From Rotaria socialis (taxonomy: Eukaryota; Rotifera; Eurotatoria; Philodinida; Philodinidae), in the NCBI GenBank assembly GCA_905331475.1, contig CAJNYU010002210.1, positions 117,313 through 181,312 on the forward strand: a stretch of DNA of 64,000 nucleotides. The letters are read 5' to 3'. The notes under the pieces are model-generated. The model worked only from the letters and a program-made list of their open reading frames with translations. It did no database searches and had not been told where the DNA came from. Below, in pieces: positions 22,623 through 35,538 of this stretch. Numbering within the stretch: position 1 is the stretch's first letter; each line of letters begins with the position of its first letter. The position numbers and the translations under genes are program-made.

Positions 22623-23229
22623 TCATTTCAACTTTTTCAATAGACTTTTATATGCGAACAAGACAAAAAATAAAAGAAAAAACACGCTGAAAAGGTCAAC
22701 GGTTATTGAGTAATCATTTCGTATATTTGAAATGAACTGCGCAGCTTGATGATAGTAGAATGAATCTGCACTTAATGTTTCTATGAAATAAATTTTTGTC
22801 AAAACAGGATCATGATAGAACAAGAAAACATATCTAGATACTTTCAAATTTTCATGAAAAAAAAAGAACAATAACGCTTAGTAATATAGTCATTTCCATT
22901 GTAGATGAATCTTATCACATATACGTTGAATTGTATCATTAAGAAGTAGTTTTTTTAATTTTTTAAACACCGATCATTTTCTCGAATTTTTCAATCATTT
23001 TATCATCAAGAACAGAAACAACGAAGTTAACGATTGGCATGACTCATAAGCTTAATTAAGAACTCTTTTATAATTACTTCAATATGAATATTATTAATAA
23101 CATTGATTTATAAATAATTCATCCGTGGACAAAATTTAATGAAAATCTTTCATTTCGCCAATATCAAATACATTTTCTATATAAACTTTTGTGATTTAAC
23201 TTATATTTGATGTGTTGGAAACTCACTTT
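22623..23229. other. Stretch between F-box-like copies, no gene
   Basis: AT-rich. A fragment near 22880-22930 (TTCCATTGTAGATGAATCTTATC...) resembles the 3' end region at 20250-20280, so this is probably the decayed tail of another family copy. No intact frame. Confidence 0.4.
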
Positions 23230-24100
23230 TCGTTGATAAATTTTCTTCTAGTGATAATAATAATAATTATAATAATGAGTCAATTTTCAATATCATAAAT
23301 TTAGGTACTAATTCTATCATATGATTTAACGTTTCAATAGAAATTGATCGTTGACAAATTTCTAAATAATAAATCTGTGTTTCAATTAAAACATAGTTAA
23401 GAATTGTGAATAATGACTCAACACAAGAATTAGAAGTAATGTTTGTAAATTGCAATTGAGTAGAAGCGATTATTTCTAATATATTTTTAAGGACAAATTG
23501 AATAAATAATATCTTCAATATCAATAACAGTTTCAAAGATCCATTTTCTTGCAATTGAAAATGGTGAAATAAATTCATTTGATTTTCCATGATGTTTTGG
23601 TACAGGGGTGCAGAATCTACTTGTAGGCTGCAGTGGCGCTGCTGGGAAAAGCGAGTCTTTGGGGGAAATTTTGGGATATTCTAACGGATACACATTCAAA
23701 GCCTAGGAAATGTTTTTGAGTCCGCGTGCCGTGCTGTCTGAAAGCTCCAGCAGATTCTGCATCCCTTTTTTGATATTTCATTCTCATAATCGACATATTT
23801 CATTATGTTTGAAATTAAGTACACATCTAATTTTAATAAATATTCGAAAATTACTTGTTCCTATTCACGAGCAACATCAAGATAATTCACATCTTCAGGC
23901 GTAATATTAACATGTAGAAATTTGAATTTTGAATTCATATTCTTCATCAACATTTCTAATGTATTAAATTTCATCGAATCTATATATTTATAGTAAGATG
24001 TGTTAAATTGAATAATATGATTATTATTCGAATCATCATTATCATCGTCTGTATGAGTAAAAATCAAACAACGAAGTTGAAGTAAATAAGAAAATGATAG
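23230..24100 (-). pseudogene. Second F-box-family copy, degraded
   Basis: Family-like segments in order on the minus strand: MLMKNMNSKFKFLHVN...NYLDVARE followed by TAG where relatives have Trp (WEQ), then EQVIFEYLLKLD, a 165-bp hAT insertion (23603-23767), FSIARKWIFETVID...YSICP, and VESLFTILNYVLIETQIYYL with TLNHMIELVP. The segments lie in different frames. Stop codon, frameshifts and insertion together mark a pseudogene. No F-box start was found for it. Confidence 0.7.
23603..23767. mobile_element. 165-bp hAT-type MITE
   Basis: Ends CAGGGGTGCAGAATC and, reversed, AAGGGATGCAGAATC. Flanks TTTTGGTA (23595-23602) and TTTTGATA (23768-23775) match at 7 of 8 positions, the size expected for hAT. 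It is GC-richer than the surrounding pseudogene and non-coding. Confidence 0.75.
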
Positions 24101-24631
24101 GAACTAGGTCATCGAAAGTGCAATGAATGAACAATAATTAAACATATAATAGGACTGATTTGTTTTTCAGCAGGAATATGTAGTGAAAATAATGAATCTT
24201 TATCTGCAGGGCAGTTTGAGATATAAAATTTTTTTAGTTTTGATAAAGTAAAAACCGTGTGAATAGTTTATAATGAAAGACGAGGTAAAGCAAAAAAATT
24301 ATTCAGAAATAATCTAAAGTAGATCGCATATCATACAATTAAGTTCAAGTAATGATTCAAGTCGGATAAATAAAGAATTGATAGTCAATAAAAAAAACTC
24401 TTGATTAATTTCTAATGGAAATTTTATTTGAATAGAAAAGATTTGATGTTTATTTAAAAGCATTATTTGTTTATAATTATTCATAAAGTTTTACTTTCGA
24501 TTTTCAAGCAATCAACTAGTTTTTAAATAAAAGAGATGATGAATTAATCGACTGTTGAAAGCAATCATAAATTGTCGAATTACCTTAAACATTGACTACA
24601 TGCATTTTACACTGATTTCTATTTCTCGCTA

Positions 24632-24900
24632 CCCAGGACGAACAATCCGATAGTCGGATCCTGTCGGATCCTAGCGAAAAATTATCGGATCCGATGGGAA
24701 TTCGTCGGAAATTGGCGGAATCCTTGGTATTGGATTCTGACAGGAAGTTGTCGGATGTCGGAAAATGCCTGAATGACCCGGATCCTGTCGGAACCCTAAA
24801 AATCCGACACTTTCCGGCATCCGACAACTTCCTGTCGGAATCCAATGCCAAGGATTCCGACGCATTCCCATCAGACCCGATGGAGTGAGTTCGACCTGGA
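24632..24900. mobile_element. Foldback element with CCCAGG...CCTGG ends, copy 2
   Basis: Flanked by TA on both sides (24630-24631, 24901-24902). The left end is CCCAGGACGAACAATCCGAT and the right end, reversed, TCCAGGTCGAAC. The central arms (24704-24770 and 24805-24870) are near-perfect inverted copies containing AGGAAGTTGTCGGATG. Open frames on both strands here are due to the palindrome. Same family as 1405, 59295, 62491 and 63128. Confidence 0.75.
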
Positions 24901-25160
24901 TATGCCTTATATTACAAGAGCAGGTACTAATTGATAGGATTTCTTCTTATCCCTCGTTAGATACATTTCTTTGACACATATCTAACATATTTTTCATCAA
25001 CCAATATATAACTGCTGAGTTTTTTTGCAATAAACTATGTGTGTTAGTTACATTCTTTCTTAGATCTTAGAAGAAAAATATAGAAGGAATCACTACTTCA
25101 AAATTTATTATTCTTCTATTTATATAGATTTTAAAAAATCTATCTCATTCCTAAATTGTC

Positions 25161-27444
25161 ATGAATTCAATTAAACGACAATCAAGTACTGATGAATTTT
25201 ATGATAGAACTTCAAAGAAATTATCCAGTAAGCTTTTGATTTATGATTATTATATTTCTACAATTTATTCGGTTATTTTTAGTAATATTAGATGAAAAAA
25301 AGTAAGAAGCATGATAAATATATAGTGTATATTATTGTATTACATAGTAGACCGATCATCAATATAGAAACTCTCTCAAATGAAATTTTCTATGAAATTT
25401 TCGAACATCTTGATGGGTTATCATATATATAAAGTGTTTTCTAATCTCAATATTCGTTTTCAACAATTATCCATTGATTCCTCTTAAATTGAATATTATT
25501 GCAAATGAAAAATCAGATATTGAAGATCTTTATGAATATATGATTATTCCAAATAAACATATAATTATTTCGCTTTCATTATTAAATATGTTGGCTGTTA
25601 TGCAATTTTTTTCCTTGTACAACATTGATTTATCCTTCAATCGTCTTCAATCAATTGCTTTACATGGAATTAAATTAGATAAAGTCCTCTCTGTTTTACT
25701 TGATTTAACTTGTTTACCTAATTTTGTTGTTCATTATGTATTTATCTCGATGATAACTCAAACTCACTGATTTATATCAATTAATATTCAATTTACCATT
25801 TTAAAACTATAATAAGCTTGTATCGAATTCACATAGAAGATTGATTTCATTACCTACTGATAATATTCAAAAAATTTACTAATATTGAATATTTATTTAT
25901 TAATCATTATTTTACTCTTGATAATTTATTTGATATATTGTTATATACACCTCAACTCTGCCGAGTAAATGTGAAAGATTTATGTCAGTTACATGATATC
26001 ATTCTAAATGAAATACCAATAATATTATCTAATTTAACACATAACTATCGAAGAATTAGATTTGCCATTTGATGTATTCGAAATATTTATCAAGGAAATG
26101 ACTTCTAAATTACAAGGATTATCTATTGGTAAAATGTCTATGAATTTTACTTATCTCGATGTTAATCAATGGGAACAATTAATATCACAACATATACCTT
26201 ATTTAAGTAAATTTCAATTCGAATATTATGAAAAGATGCCAAGTTTGTCTAATGATCATCATAATCTACTTAAACAATTTACAACATTTTTTTGGATTAA
26301 ACAACATTTGGTTCTTTGAAAGTCACATCGATACACAGCTGAATGGAGTGTTGAAAAAATTATTTATTCCATTCATCCATATAGGTATATAAAGAAAACT
26401 TGTGTATAGTAATGGAATTTCATGTTTATGAAATATGTTCTCAAAGTAGTGTTAAAATATTAGGGTAGAAATTTGTATCTCTCTCTCTCTCTCTCTCTCT
26501 CTCCTCGAACAGATCATCCTGACAGACATTAGTCAGAAACTGTTATAGATCATGCATAGCCACAAAACTGAAGTCGACTCCGATATGGTTTGTGAAACAC
26601 GACTGTATTTAAGGTATATATCTTTTTTCTTTTTTTTATACATTCACTGTAATATATTAAAGTTAACATCTTTTACTACGAATGTTCGGATAACCGTAGA
26701 TATAGTAATTCCTAAACTGAAACATATGTTGATGAATTACTTCATTTACAATATTTATAGTTTCATAGTATGTCACATTTTAATCTCGCAAGAATTATGC
26801 TAACAGCTTTTTTATTTTAAATATAATATGCATGATATACATCATAGTTTTATCTTTCGAATATGGTTGCTAATTTGCATTCAGGACATGTGCTCAATTC
26901 TTCCATACTATCTTCTCAAAGTATTCAACTTATTATTAGCAATATTGATGAAAGGGATTATGACATTTTACTCAATGATTATATTAAATCTATTATCATT
27001 TCAACTAGCATTACCTGTTTAACTATAAATAGTAGTATGATATCTTGTGTATTGACCGAACTATTGGAAATTTTACACAATCTTGATTCATTGACAATTT
27101 CATATTCGAGTCGATTGTTAAAATTACATGGATGCAGTCAACAATCAAAACATCATAATTTATCGACTACTATGAATATTACAAAAGTCAATAGGTGTTA
27201 TGTGACAAAAATCGAACAAGTTGATTTTATTCTTAAGTTTTGTCCTCATATACAATATTTACAAGTAGAATGTACAAATGATATTGAACTATCATCACTT
27301 ATTCGATTTATTTTTATTGAAAATAATGCATATATTAAAGATCTTGTTTCATTATGTTTATGGATATGGAAAGTAAATAATGATATGATACAAATATTAC
27401 AGACATCTATCTCCCGTTTTTATTTAAATATGTTTCAATTGTAG
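25161..27444 (+). pseudogene. Third F-box-family copy, degraded
   Basis: The first exon begins at 25161 (MNSIKRQSSTDEFYDRTSKK, donor at about 25229). Exon 2 has IETLSNEIFYEIFEHLDGLSYI, then TAA, then SVFSNLNIRFQQLSIDSS and another stop, so the F-box region is broken. Downstream family blocks survive in separate frames: 25474-25770, 26062-26319 (YLDVNQWEQLISQHIPYLSK, FEYYEKMP) and 26863-27444 (FCPHIQYLQVEC, IENNAYIKDLVSLCLWIW). A CT microsatellite lies between blocks. Opposite in strand to the two copies at 20-24 kb. Confidence 0.7.
26478..26503. repeat. (TC)n microsatellite
   Basis: About 13 uninterrupted TC units inside the third F-box-family pseudogene. Confidence 0.95.
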
Positions 27445-28861
27445 ATATTTTTTGAGGAAAAATTCGACATCAATATGAAAACATTCAACATCAATAGACT
27501 AATTATCTTGACATATTCTCGCATATAGATGAAAGTTCACTTCGAATAGAATGTCAACAACAATATGAACTTTTATTTGTGACGTATAAAGATTATCCAT
27601 ATCTAAAAAAGGAAATATAGGACATAATCTCTAATTGATGAATAAGAAGAAAAGTTAAATACATCGGAAGGAAAATTTGAATGAAATTCTCAAAAGTATT
27701 TTCATTTTTCTTCATTGAAATGAATTGATAATACTAAAGAAATAGAGTTGAACTAAAGAGCAATGAATTGTTCAATATGAAATAAAAATATATAAAGAAA
27801 ATTTTTCATTTTGCTATAATAAATCGATAGCTCTCTTCACATGAGTGCATTTTTTTCTTAAAATTCCTCTTGTCTATGGCACAAATACTTCTAACATATT
27901 TTCATCTGATTTAAATACTAGTCGAAGATTTTACGTTCGTTACAATGTATATTACTGTCATAGGATTCTTTTTGTTGTGCATACATTTTTTTGCTATGAT
28001 GTAAATCACATGTTAATAGTATTTTAAAGTTATTGACTATATTTTAAGTATGAATCATTTTTTTATGATGATTTATCGGAAAAAACAGAAATGTAAGAAA
28101 GAAAGAAAGAAAAAAGAGAACAACTCCATTCGAAATGAAATAAAAACATTCGTGTGATCTTACCAGCATTTTTTATTTTGTTCACCATTCCTCGTTGACT
28201 CAATGGAACATCTAAAAAGATTTATCTTTAAGAATAAATCGAGTCGTAGTACTGATCATTTGAGGTAAGTGAACTTTTTCATTTTCTAATCGCTCTTAGA
28301 AAAACAAAAAAGAATTTTACTTCTCTTGAGAAGAACTATGAATCTATAACTTTTTCGGTGTAGATGTCACTATGAAGTATCATCTGTTTCACCAAGTACA
28401 GCAATAATTGATGGAATTTTTTCGATTCTGAAATGAATATCTATTTTGATCTATTAATAAAATCCACTGATTTATTAATTTTTCTTTGAGCAAATATTGA
28501 TTACTGATCGTGGCAAAGGAAGGTCTCTTGATAAAACACATCTTTTCACGAATGTATTTGCGAGGAAACAAAAAAAACATATGTGCCCTGTGTTGACTCG
28601 AAAAATTTAGAGTAATCAATAGAAAAAAGTCATGCTTTGTATTATGTTGACTATTAGAAACGACTTATTTGTCAGGTTTCTTAAATTCGCATTCTCTGGC
28701 AGCTTTTTACTATTCTGTTCCTTTTTGTGTTATCGATTATTACTATTTAAAAATAGGCATTATTATGCTTCTATGCGAGAAATAAATCGTGTCGTAAATA
28801 TAAATTTGTAGACACACAAGATGACACTGTCTTGTTGTTCACTTCAGTTGTTCTTTTCACA
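27445..28861. other. Intergenic stretch upstream of calpain-15
   Basis: Mostly AT-rich without recognisable genes. An ATG at 28203 opens 20 codons (MEHLKRFIFKNKSSRST...) that end at a good donor (GAG|GTAAGTG, 28264), and an acceptor (TTCACTTCAG) lies at about 28845. The phases do not match the calpain frame, so this could be a 5' non-coding exon with an upstream frame, or unrelated. Confidence 0.35.
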
Positions 28862-31822
28862 ATGTTTGAAGAAAAAGCGAAAACAGAAACAAAAACATAC
28901 GTTGAAACAAGAGAAAGATTCCGTTTCTGTTTATCAGATGAAACTGAAGAATTCGATGAAAGAATTCTGAATATATTTAGGGAAGAAACGCCAATTTTGC
29001 TACAATATCATGAAAATTCGAGAACAGATTCATCACATAAAGGAAAAAATGACAAGGAAGAAAATATGAGAAAAACTAATAAGACTCATCGATCAAATTC
29101 GTTTAATGAACTTGATTCAAATGAAGAGAGAAATATTTCAATAAATTCATCTGTTTTTCAACGTCCATGGTATTGTCGATTATGTCAAACATTAAATCAA
29201 ATTGATACTCCATCATGTTCTTGTTGTGGTTCAAATAAAGTAAATGTCTATATTCCTATCAGGAATCATATCAATAAAACAACTATTCAAAATAACTCAT
29301 TGCCTTCCAATAAGTTAGTTGATCAATTATTGACTGTTTTAATATAAATAAATTGTTAATATAGTAATCCAGTGACATATCGTCATCAAAATTCAAATGA
29401 TCATGTCAATAATGAGAATATTCTTGAAGATAATATTTATCGGCGTAGCGTTCTTATAACACACAAACGTCAAGCTGATGAACATATTGCTTCAAAAACG
29501 TTTGAAAAACTTCTCAATAGTTTAACATTGTCCGATAGGCAATTTGAAGATGAAACTTTTCCAGCATCATCTCAATCACTTTTTATTAATGGAAATTCAC
29601 TTTCACAATCGACCTTAGCTTTCTTACCTGATCAACAAACTGATGTCTCATCCAATCATCATATTCACTGGTTGAGACCTGATCAAATAAATCCACCTGA
29701 ATGGAATGAAAATCTAAAAAAGCAATGGACAGTTTTTAGAAATCCAAAACCAAATGATGTTCTTCAAGGAGCGTTAGGTTTTATCAGATGAACACAAACA
29801 AAAAGGTTTTAATTTAATTATTTTTTTCTTTTCTATTATATTTCAGGTGATTGTTGGTTTATCACTGCGTTGAGTGTTCTTGCTGAAGAACCTGAATATT
29901 TAATGAAAGTAAATTTAATTGTCTCATGATTTCAGTTTCTTTTTTTTGCTATATTTATAAAAAAAAATTCATGAATAGGTACTGATTACAAAAGAGTATA
30001 ATCATCAAGGAATATATTATGTTCGATTATGTAAAGGTAACAAAAAAGAAACAACTTTGTTGATATTTTATTCTTTTTATATTAAATTATTAATAATAAG
30101 ATGGTGAATGGACACAAATTGTTGTTGATGATCGTCTACCGTGTACGCTAAATAAACGATTAGCCTATTCTCAAGCACGTCGAAAGCAACTTTGGGTAAA
30201 AATAACATATGTCACTTCTTTTTCCATTTGAATAGAATTTAAAACATTGATTCAGGTTCCATTAATTGAAAAAGCTTTAGCAAAATTAAATGGTAGTTAT
30301 GAATCAATTATTGCTGGTCGTTGTTGTGAAGGTTTTTTCTTTCATTTGTTGTTCTGAATTCAATTAAAAACAATTAAGAAATTTTAGGTTTATCAACAGT
30401 AACAGGAAGTCCATGTGACACATTAATTCTTGGTCGAACCAATAATCCAGATGATAAAAATGTTGATCTTGATAAATTATGGATGAAATTGTTACGTGCA
30501 CATTCGCAAAGATTTTTAATGTGTGCCATGTGTAGTAATAATCGTATTGCAAAACAAGAATTTAAAAATTGCGGTTTACTTAATATTCATGCTTATTCAT
30601 TACAAGATGTTAAACAATCAAACGATGGAAAATATAGATTAATTAAATTAAGAAATCCATGGGGTGGAAAATATACATGGATTGGTTAGATTGGAATTAG
30701 TTATTTTAACTTCTAATTTGATTTTCTTTTTAGGTGATTGGTCCGATGATTGTCTTTTATGGAATGAAAATCCAGATTTACATCGAGAGTTATTAAAAGA
30801 AAAACGAAGTAAAAGAGATGGAGTATTTTGGATGCCATTTGAGTCATTTGTAAAATATTTCGAGTGTGTTGATATTTGTAAAATAAGACCAGATTGGTAT
30901 GAAGTTAGAGATTCAGGTAATTTTTATCCTGAACAAGGAATGATGCAAGCTTATTATTTACATATTAAAACTGCAACTGAACTCGATATAACACTTCATA
31001 GGAAAATAAGTAAAAATCTTCGCATTCAACGAAGTGATGTTAGTCTTTGCGTTGCTATTGTTAATATGGAAGAGAAAGCTCATGGAAGTTATAGAATTTG
31101 TACAATTCCAATAATAAGTCAACTTGGTCAACATAAATTTGTTTCAACTGATGGTAATCTTCAACCGGGAAATTATATTATTTTACCTTTCCTTTTTAAT
31201 CCTGTCAACAAACATGTTGATAGTACAGAATTTAATATAGGTTTGTTTTTTATGTTATTTTTCTTTTTCTTTAAAAAGAAAACATATATAATTAATTATT
31301 TTAGCTGTTCACAGTTCTCATTCAATAGATCTTGAACGTAGGAAAATTCCATTAAGAATTCAACGAGAATTTTTAATAAAACTTTGTATCATTTATGGTG
31401 AACCAGTAGTTAAAGAAAATCGAACTGAAAATGAATTAAACGATGGAGTTAAAATTTATGAATTAAAAAAATATTGGGATGGTCTTATTTTACTTGTTGA
31501 AAATCGAAATTTAAACCAAAATCTTCATTTTCATTTTCGTTGTACTCTATCACAAAATGCGTGCATGTCAAGGAAAGATTCTCATCATCAATTATATGAT
31601 GTTATTCCATCGATGCATCGACAAATTATTGTTACAATTTCAAGAAAAAATTCTTCGCATTCAATTACAATTGGACATGATTTTCAATATGATCTTTCAT
31701 CACAAAATTTTATTAAAAATTCTCAAGTTAATAAACAAACACATTCACCAATTATAGATGAATCAATATTTAGTGAAGATATTCATTTACCACAGCCAAT
31801 TTCCAATGTTAAAATACGTTAA
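28862..31822 (+). CDS. CAPN15: Calpain-15 / SOL-type cysteine protease
   Basis: Intracellular calpain protease of the small-optic-lobes group. Nine exons: 28862-29313, 29365-29777, 29847-29908, 29979-30036, 30101-30195, 30256-30331, 30388-30684, 30734-31240, 31305-31822; in frame, about 825 residues. The N-terminal RanBP2-type zinc finger WYCRLCQTLNQIDTPSCSCC spans about residues 100-120. The protease domain starts near IHWLRPDQINPPEW. Catalytic Cys is in QGALGDCWF (split by an intron), His in NIHAYSLQDVK and Asn in RNPWGG, so the triad is complete. The C-terminal part after KIRPDWYEVRDSG is the calpain-15-specific region. Vertebrate and fly proteins are longer with several zinc fingers; only one is seen here, so an upstream exon may be missing. 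Confidence 0.94.
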
Positions 31823-34132
31823 ATACACTTTTATCATTTTAGTTTTTCATTAATTATTAAAAATGAAAACGCTTTCGATGATCAATTTTCACAAAAATAT
31901 TTCGATAAAAACATTTAAAATTCTTCAGTAATTTATATTGCAACGAAAACGAATATGTAATTTTTAATGTATACTTTGTTTTCGATTGGCTATGATCATT
32001 GAAATAAAAATTCTTTGAATTAATCTATTTTTAATCAAATAATCATATTTGACATTGAAATATTTAGTTGTTATTCATTGTCTTCTCATAGAAGCGTCAC
32101 TATCGAACAGTGAAATAATTATTCATATATGTTTACAGAAGTTAACAACCTTTTTCTCTTTGAGAGACTGTCCGCAAGATTAGCTATCAAATCATTCTTC
32201 AATAAAAGTTTTTAATTTTCGACTTAGAACTCTTAAACGATAGATCATCATTTGAAACATCTAAATCCAAAATATTAAGTCTTTCTAACTTGCCTGTACA
32301 AATTTGGCAAGGTAGACATGCGATCCGGGTTGGCTCCGGTTCAATATTTTAAATTCACTACAGAATAAGCATGAGCTATTGTTGAAATCGGTATTATTCA
32401 ATTATTGGTGCATATTTGATGGAAGAACACTGTCGTTTCTGTATGTAAGAGTGACTACTCTCTCATTTTCTATTCGTGACGCTGAGAGAAATCATTATGT
32501 TTTGAAATTTTATAAAACTAAGCAAATCCCATAGAAATGCAATAAATGCTAAAATTTTTAGATATCTATTAACGATTCGCAACAGTATTGATTGCCGCTT
32601 TTTAGACTTCATGAAGTGGCAACTCGGCAAGCGACATATCACTCAGTACTTTAGTAAAAAAAGAATGCACTTTTTCTAATATTTTGAATTTTGTCTTTTC
32701 TCCGTTCATGCGTTCGAATTTGCAGACATTGTAACAGATGTAGAGATGTTTTCTAGGCAAAATTCAATATTTTAGCATGTTCTAACATACCCTTCACCAA
32801 GTGATAAGTCTTTGTTTAATGTAATTTTTGTGTCACAATTGGTAAGCATCAATATATGAATTGCGCTATTAGACTTCGAATATAAATGAACACATGACTT
32901 ATAAAAATGCGGTTATCATTGGGGTATACTGAGGTTTATGAAACCGTGAGTTACTTCGTTATGTGATACTGTGATTATGCTAAAAGTCACCTCAGTTTAT
33001 TTTCGACACGCTGAATTTAAGAAACCATGGTGGTTTAGCGTGACTTTACTTCAATGATTTTCCCGATGGTTTTCTGATGAGTAAAAACGTTGATCATCTC
33101 TCTATTGTCTATAAAAAAAAACAGCCTGATAGATTGAAATATGGTGCAGATATTCGAATCTTTTATCGTAAAGATATATATGAGCCATTCTGTATATCGT
33201 TTCATTGCTAATATGATATGAGAATTTTATTAATAAGAAAGAAAATAATGAGAAGTGAGGTTCTCAAATAAATTTGTGCTCATTATAATTTTTTTCGTCG
33301 ATTAAAGTAATTCTAGATAATTTTGTTTTTCTTGAATTAAAATTCTTTTACAACGGATATTCTCATTGTCCATGTTTATTTATAGTTGATGCAAATTATA
33401 ATTCAATGGATCCATTTCTATTCATGTGCTTGATGATATTCATCAAGAGATAAAACTAAGGAGTTTTGTTTTTGTTTAATTAAGTCAATCGCCTAATTTC
33501 AGACAAACAAGAGAGAGAGAAACAAAAGAAAAAAGCTAATTTGCCTTTGTTCACTTTCGTCGAAGATTTTATTGTTACTTAATGAATTTCACTTTTGCGT
33601 CGTTTCCTTTTTTTTGTCATAAAAATGTCAAGATTTGACGGTAAAACTGTCACAGTGAGAAATTTCTTTTTTTTTCTTTGAAATGATACTTTTAATATTT
33701 GTCATTGTCTTATTATAGGGAATTCATCGAAAGATAGCTTTGAGAGAAAAATCTTTATATTGAAATGAAGTGAAACGAATATTTTTATTATTTAATAAAA
33801 TCTTATCAAATGAAATTTCGACAATGAATTCAATTCATTCAACATGGCATGATATTATGTATGTATTTATTTTAATAGTTCTTTTTTTATTGTCCTTTTT
33901 GTTTGTTTATTTTATCAACGTCCTTCGTTCAATTTTTTATTAGATTTATGGTCACACGATCAATCAAATGATTCTAATACCAATCGAAATTTTACTATTT
34001 AACATTAAATTTCATTATCGAAAAATGATTGACTTAGTTATTTAACTGTATCATACAATATTTATTATAGTAATTAAAAAATACATTTCAATAAAAAGAA
34101 TTAGTAAAACTAAAAAATGGGTTGACAATTTT
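31823..34132. other. Intergenic stretch between convergent genes
   Basis: The 3' ends of calpain-15 (+) and formamidase (-) face each other. AT-rich. Only a partial MITE end (32867-32888, ATTAGACTTCGAATATAAATG) was recognised. No genes seen. Confidence 0.6.
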
Positions 34133-35538
34133 CTAAAATGTTGTTTTAGCCAATTGTCCTCGAGAAATATTTTGATTATTTTGCTCAACTGTTTCTGGTC
34201 TTATATCAAATGAAAAAATATCAATAGGTAAAGAAAGTGTACAACATGCATTAGGAATATCAACAATCGATCCAATACGTCCTTCAACAGGTGCAGCTGA
34301 TAATAAACAATATAATTGTTCTTCTGTATAACCAAAACGTTTTAAATATCGAATAGCTGAAAAGCATGCTTGACGATAAGCTAATGTTGCATCAAGAAAA
34401 TGTTGTTTGTCTTTATCATTAACTGATATTCCTTGAAATGTTAAATAATTTGAATAACGAGGTTCAACAGGACCAGGCTGAATCAATGGGCTATTTATTG
34501 ATAAACGTGACATACCATCTTTGATAATATCTAGATGTAAATCAACATAACCACTCTACAATAAAAAATAAAATAGATAAAATGAAGAAGAAGACAAAAA
34601 AAAGAAATCTTCGATCTACCATTTCAATAGCACCACAAAATGCAATTTCTCCATCACCCTGTGAAAAATGAATATCACCTAAGCTTAATTTTGCTCCATT
34701 GACATAAACAGGTAAATAAACGCGTGAACCTCGTGATATATTTTTAATATCAGTATTACCGCCATGTTCACGAGGTGGAATCGTTCGAGCTCCTTCGTTA
34801 GCAACTTTTTGCCATTTCTCTTTGTTTTCTTCAAATTTTAATCGACCCAATAGAGCACCTTTTTCATTAGGTAGATTTGCAAGAACATTATATTGATGAT
34901 GTGAATGTGTACATCGATTAATTAAATCTCGTTCACGTGTATTCCATCTAGATAAAAGTTCATGGGATGGAGCGCAACCAATAATACCTTTTATAACCAA
35001 TTAAAACATAATTAAAAACTAAAGTTCAATTACCTGGATGAGTCAATCCAGCAAATCGAACGTTTTTTATATGTCGACTTGTTGCATAAATTCCACTGAA
35101 ATCCCAAATAGCTTTATGTGCATTAGGATAAACATCAGCTAGAAATCCTCCTCCGTTATTTTTATCAAATATTCCTGTAAAACCCCACATAGCTGATGAA
35201 AGAGGACCTACATCAAGTATATCAACGGCAAGAACATCACCAGGGCGAGCACCTTCAACTTCGATTGGACCTGATAAATAATGAATACGTGTTAAATCAA
35301 CATTTTTCACATCATCAGCTGTATCATTATTGCCAATTTGTCCTCCAGTCCAATCAACACATTCAACACGAAAAACGTCACCTTGACGAACCGATACAAC
35401 ACTTGGAATATCGGGATGCCAACGATTATGAAGAGGAATTAATTGATTTGTGGCTGGTCGATTAAGATCAACACTAAGTAAAGGTTTGGCAGCATAGGAA
35501 ATAGCTGTAGACAGCCCACGGCGTAAAACTAACATCAT
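34133..35538 (-). CDS. Formamidase / acetamidase (FmdA/AmdA family)
   Basis: Hydrolyses formamide or short amides to ammonia and the acid. Three exons (35538-35034, 34987-34620, 34555-34133) give 431 residues. The family is recognised over its whole length: HNRWHPDIPSV, FRVECVDWTGGQIGNND, VDLTRIHYLSGPIEVEGA, WGFTGIFDKNNGGGFL, AIWDFSGIYATSRHI, FAGLTHPG, SQGDGEIAFCGAIEM and GYTEEQLYCLLSAAPVEG. The N-terminus MMLVLRRGLSTAISYAAK precedes the usual family start and looks like a mitochondrial presequence (Arg, Ser, Thr, no acid). Such enzymes are common in bacteria and fungi and rare in animals, so horizontal origin followed by intron gain is plausible but not shown here. Confidence 0.93.

Noticed and set aside
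28203..28264. First coding exon of calpain-15
   Set aside because: It has a good donor but phase 2, which does not fit the frame downstream of the acceptor near 28845. It is left as a possible 5' non-coding exon.
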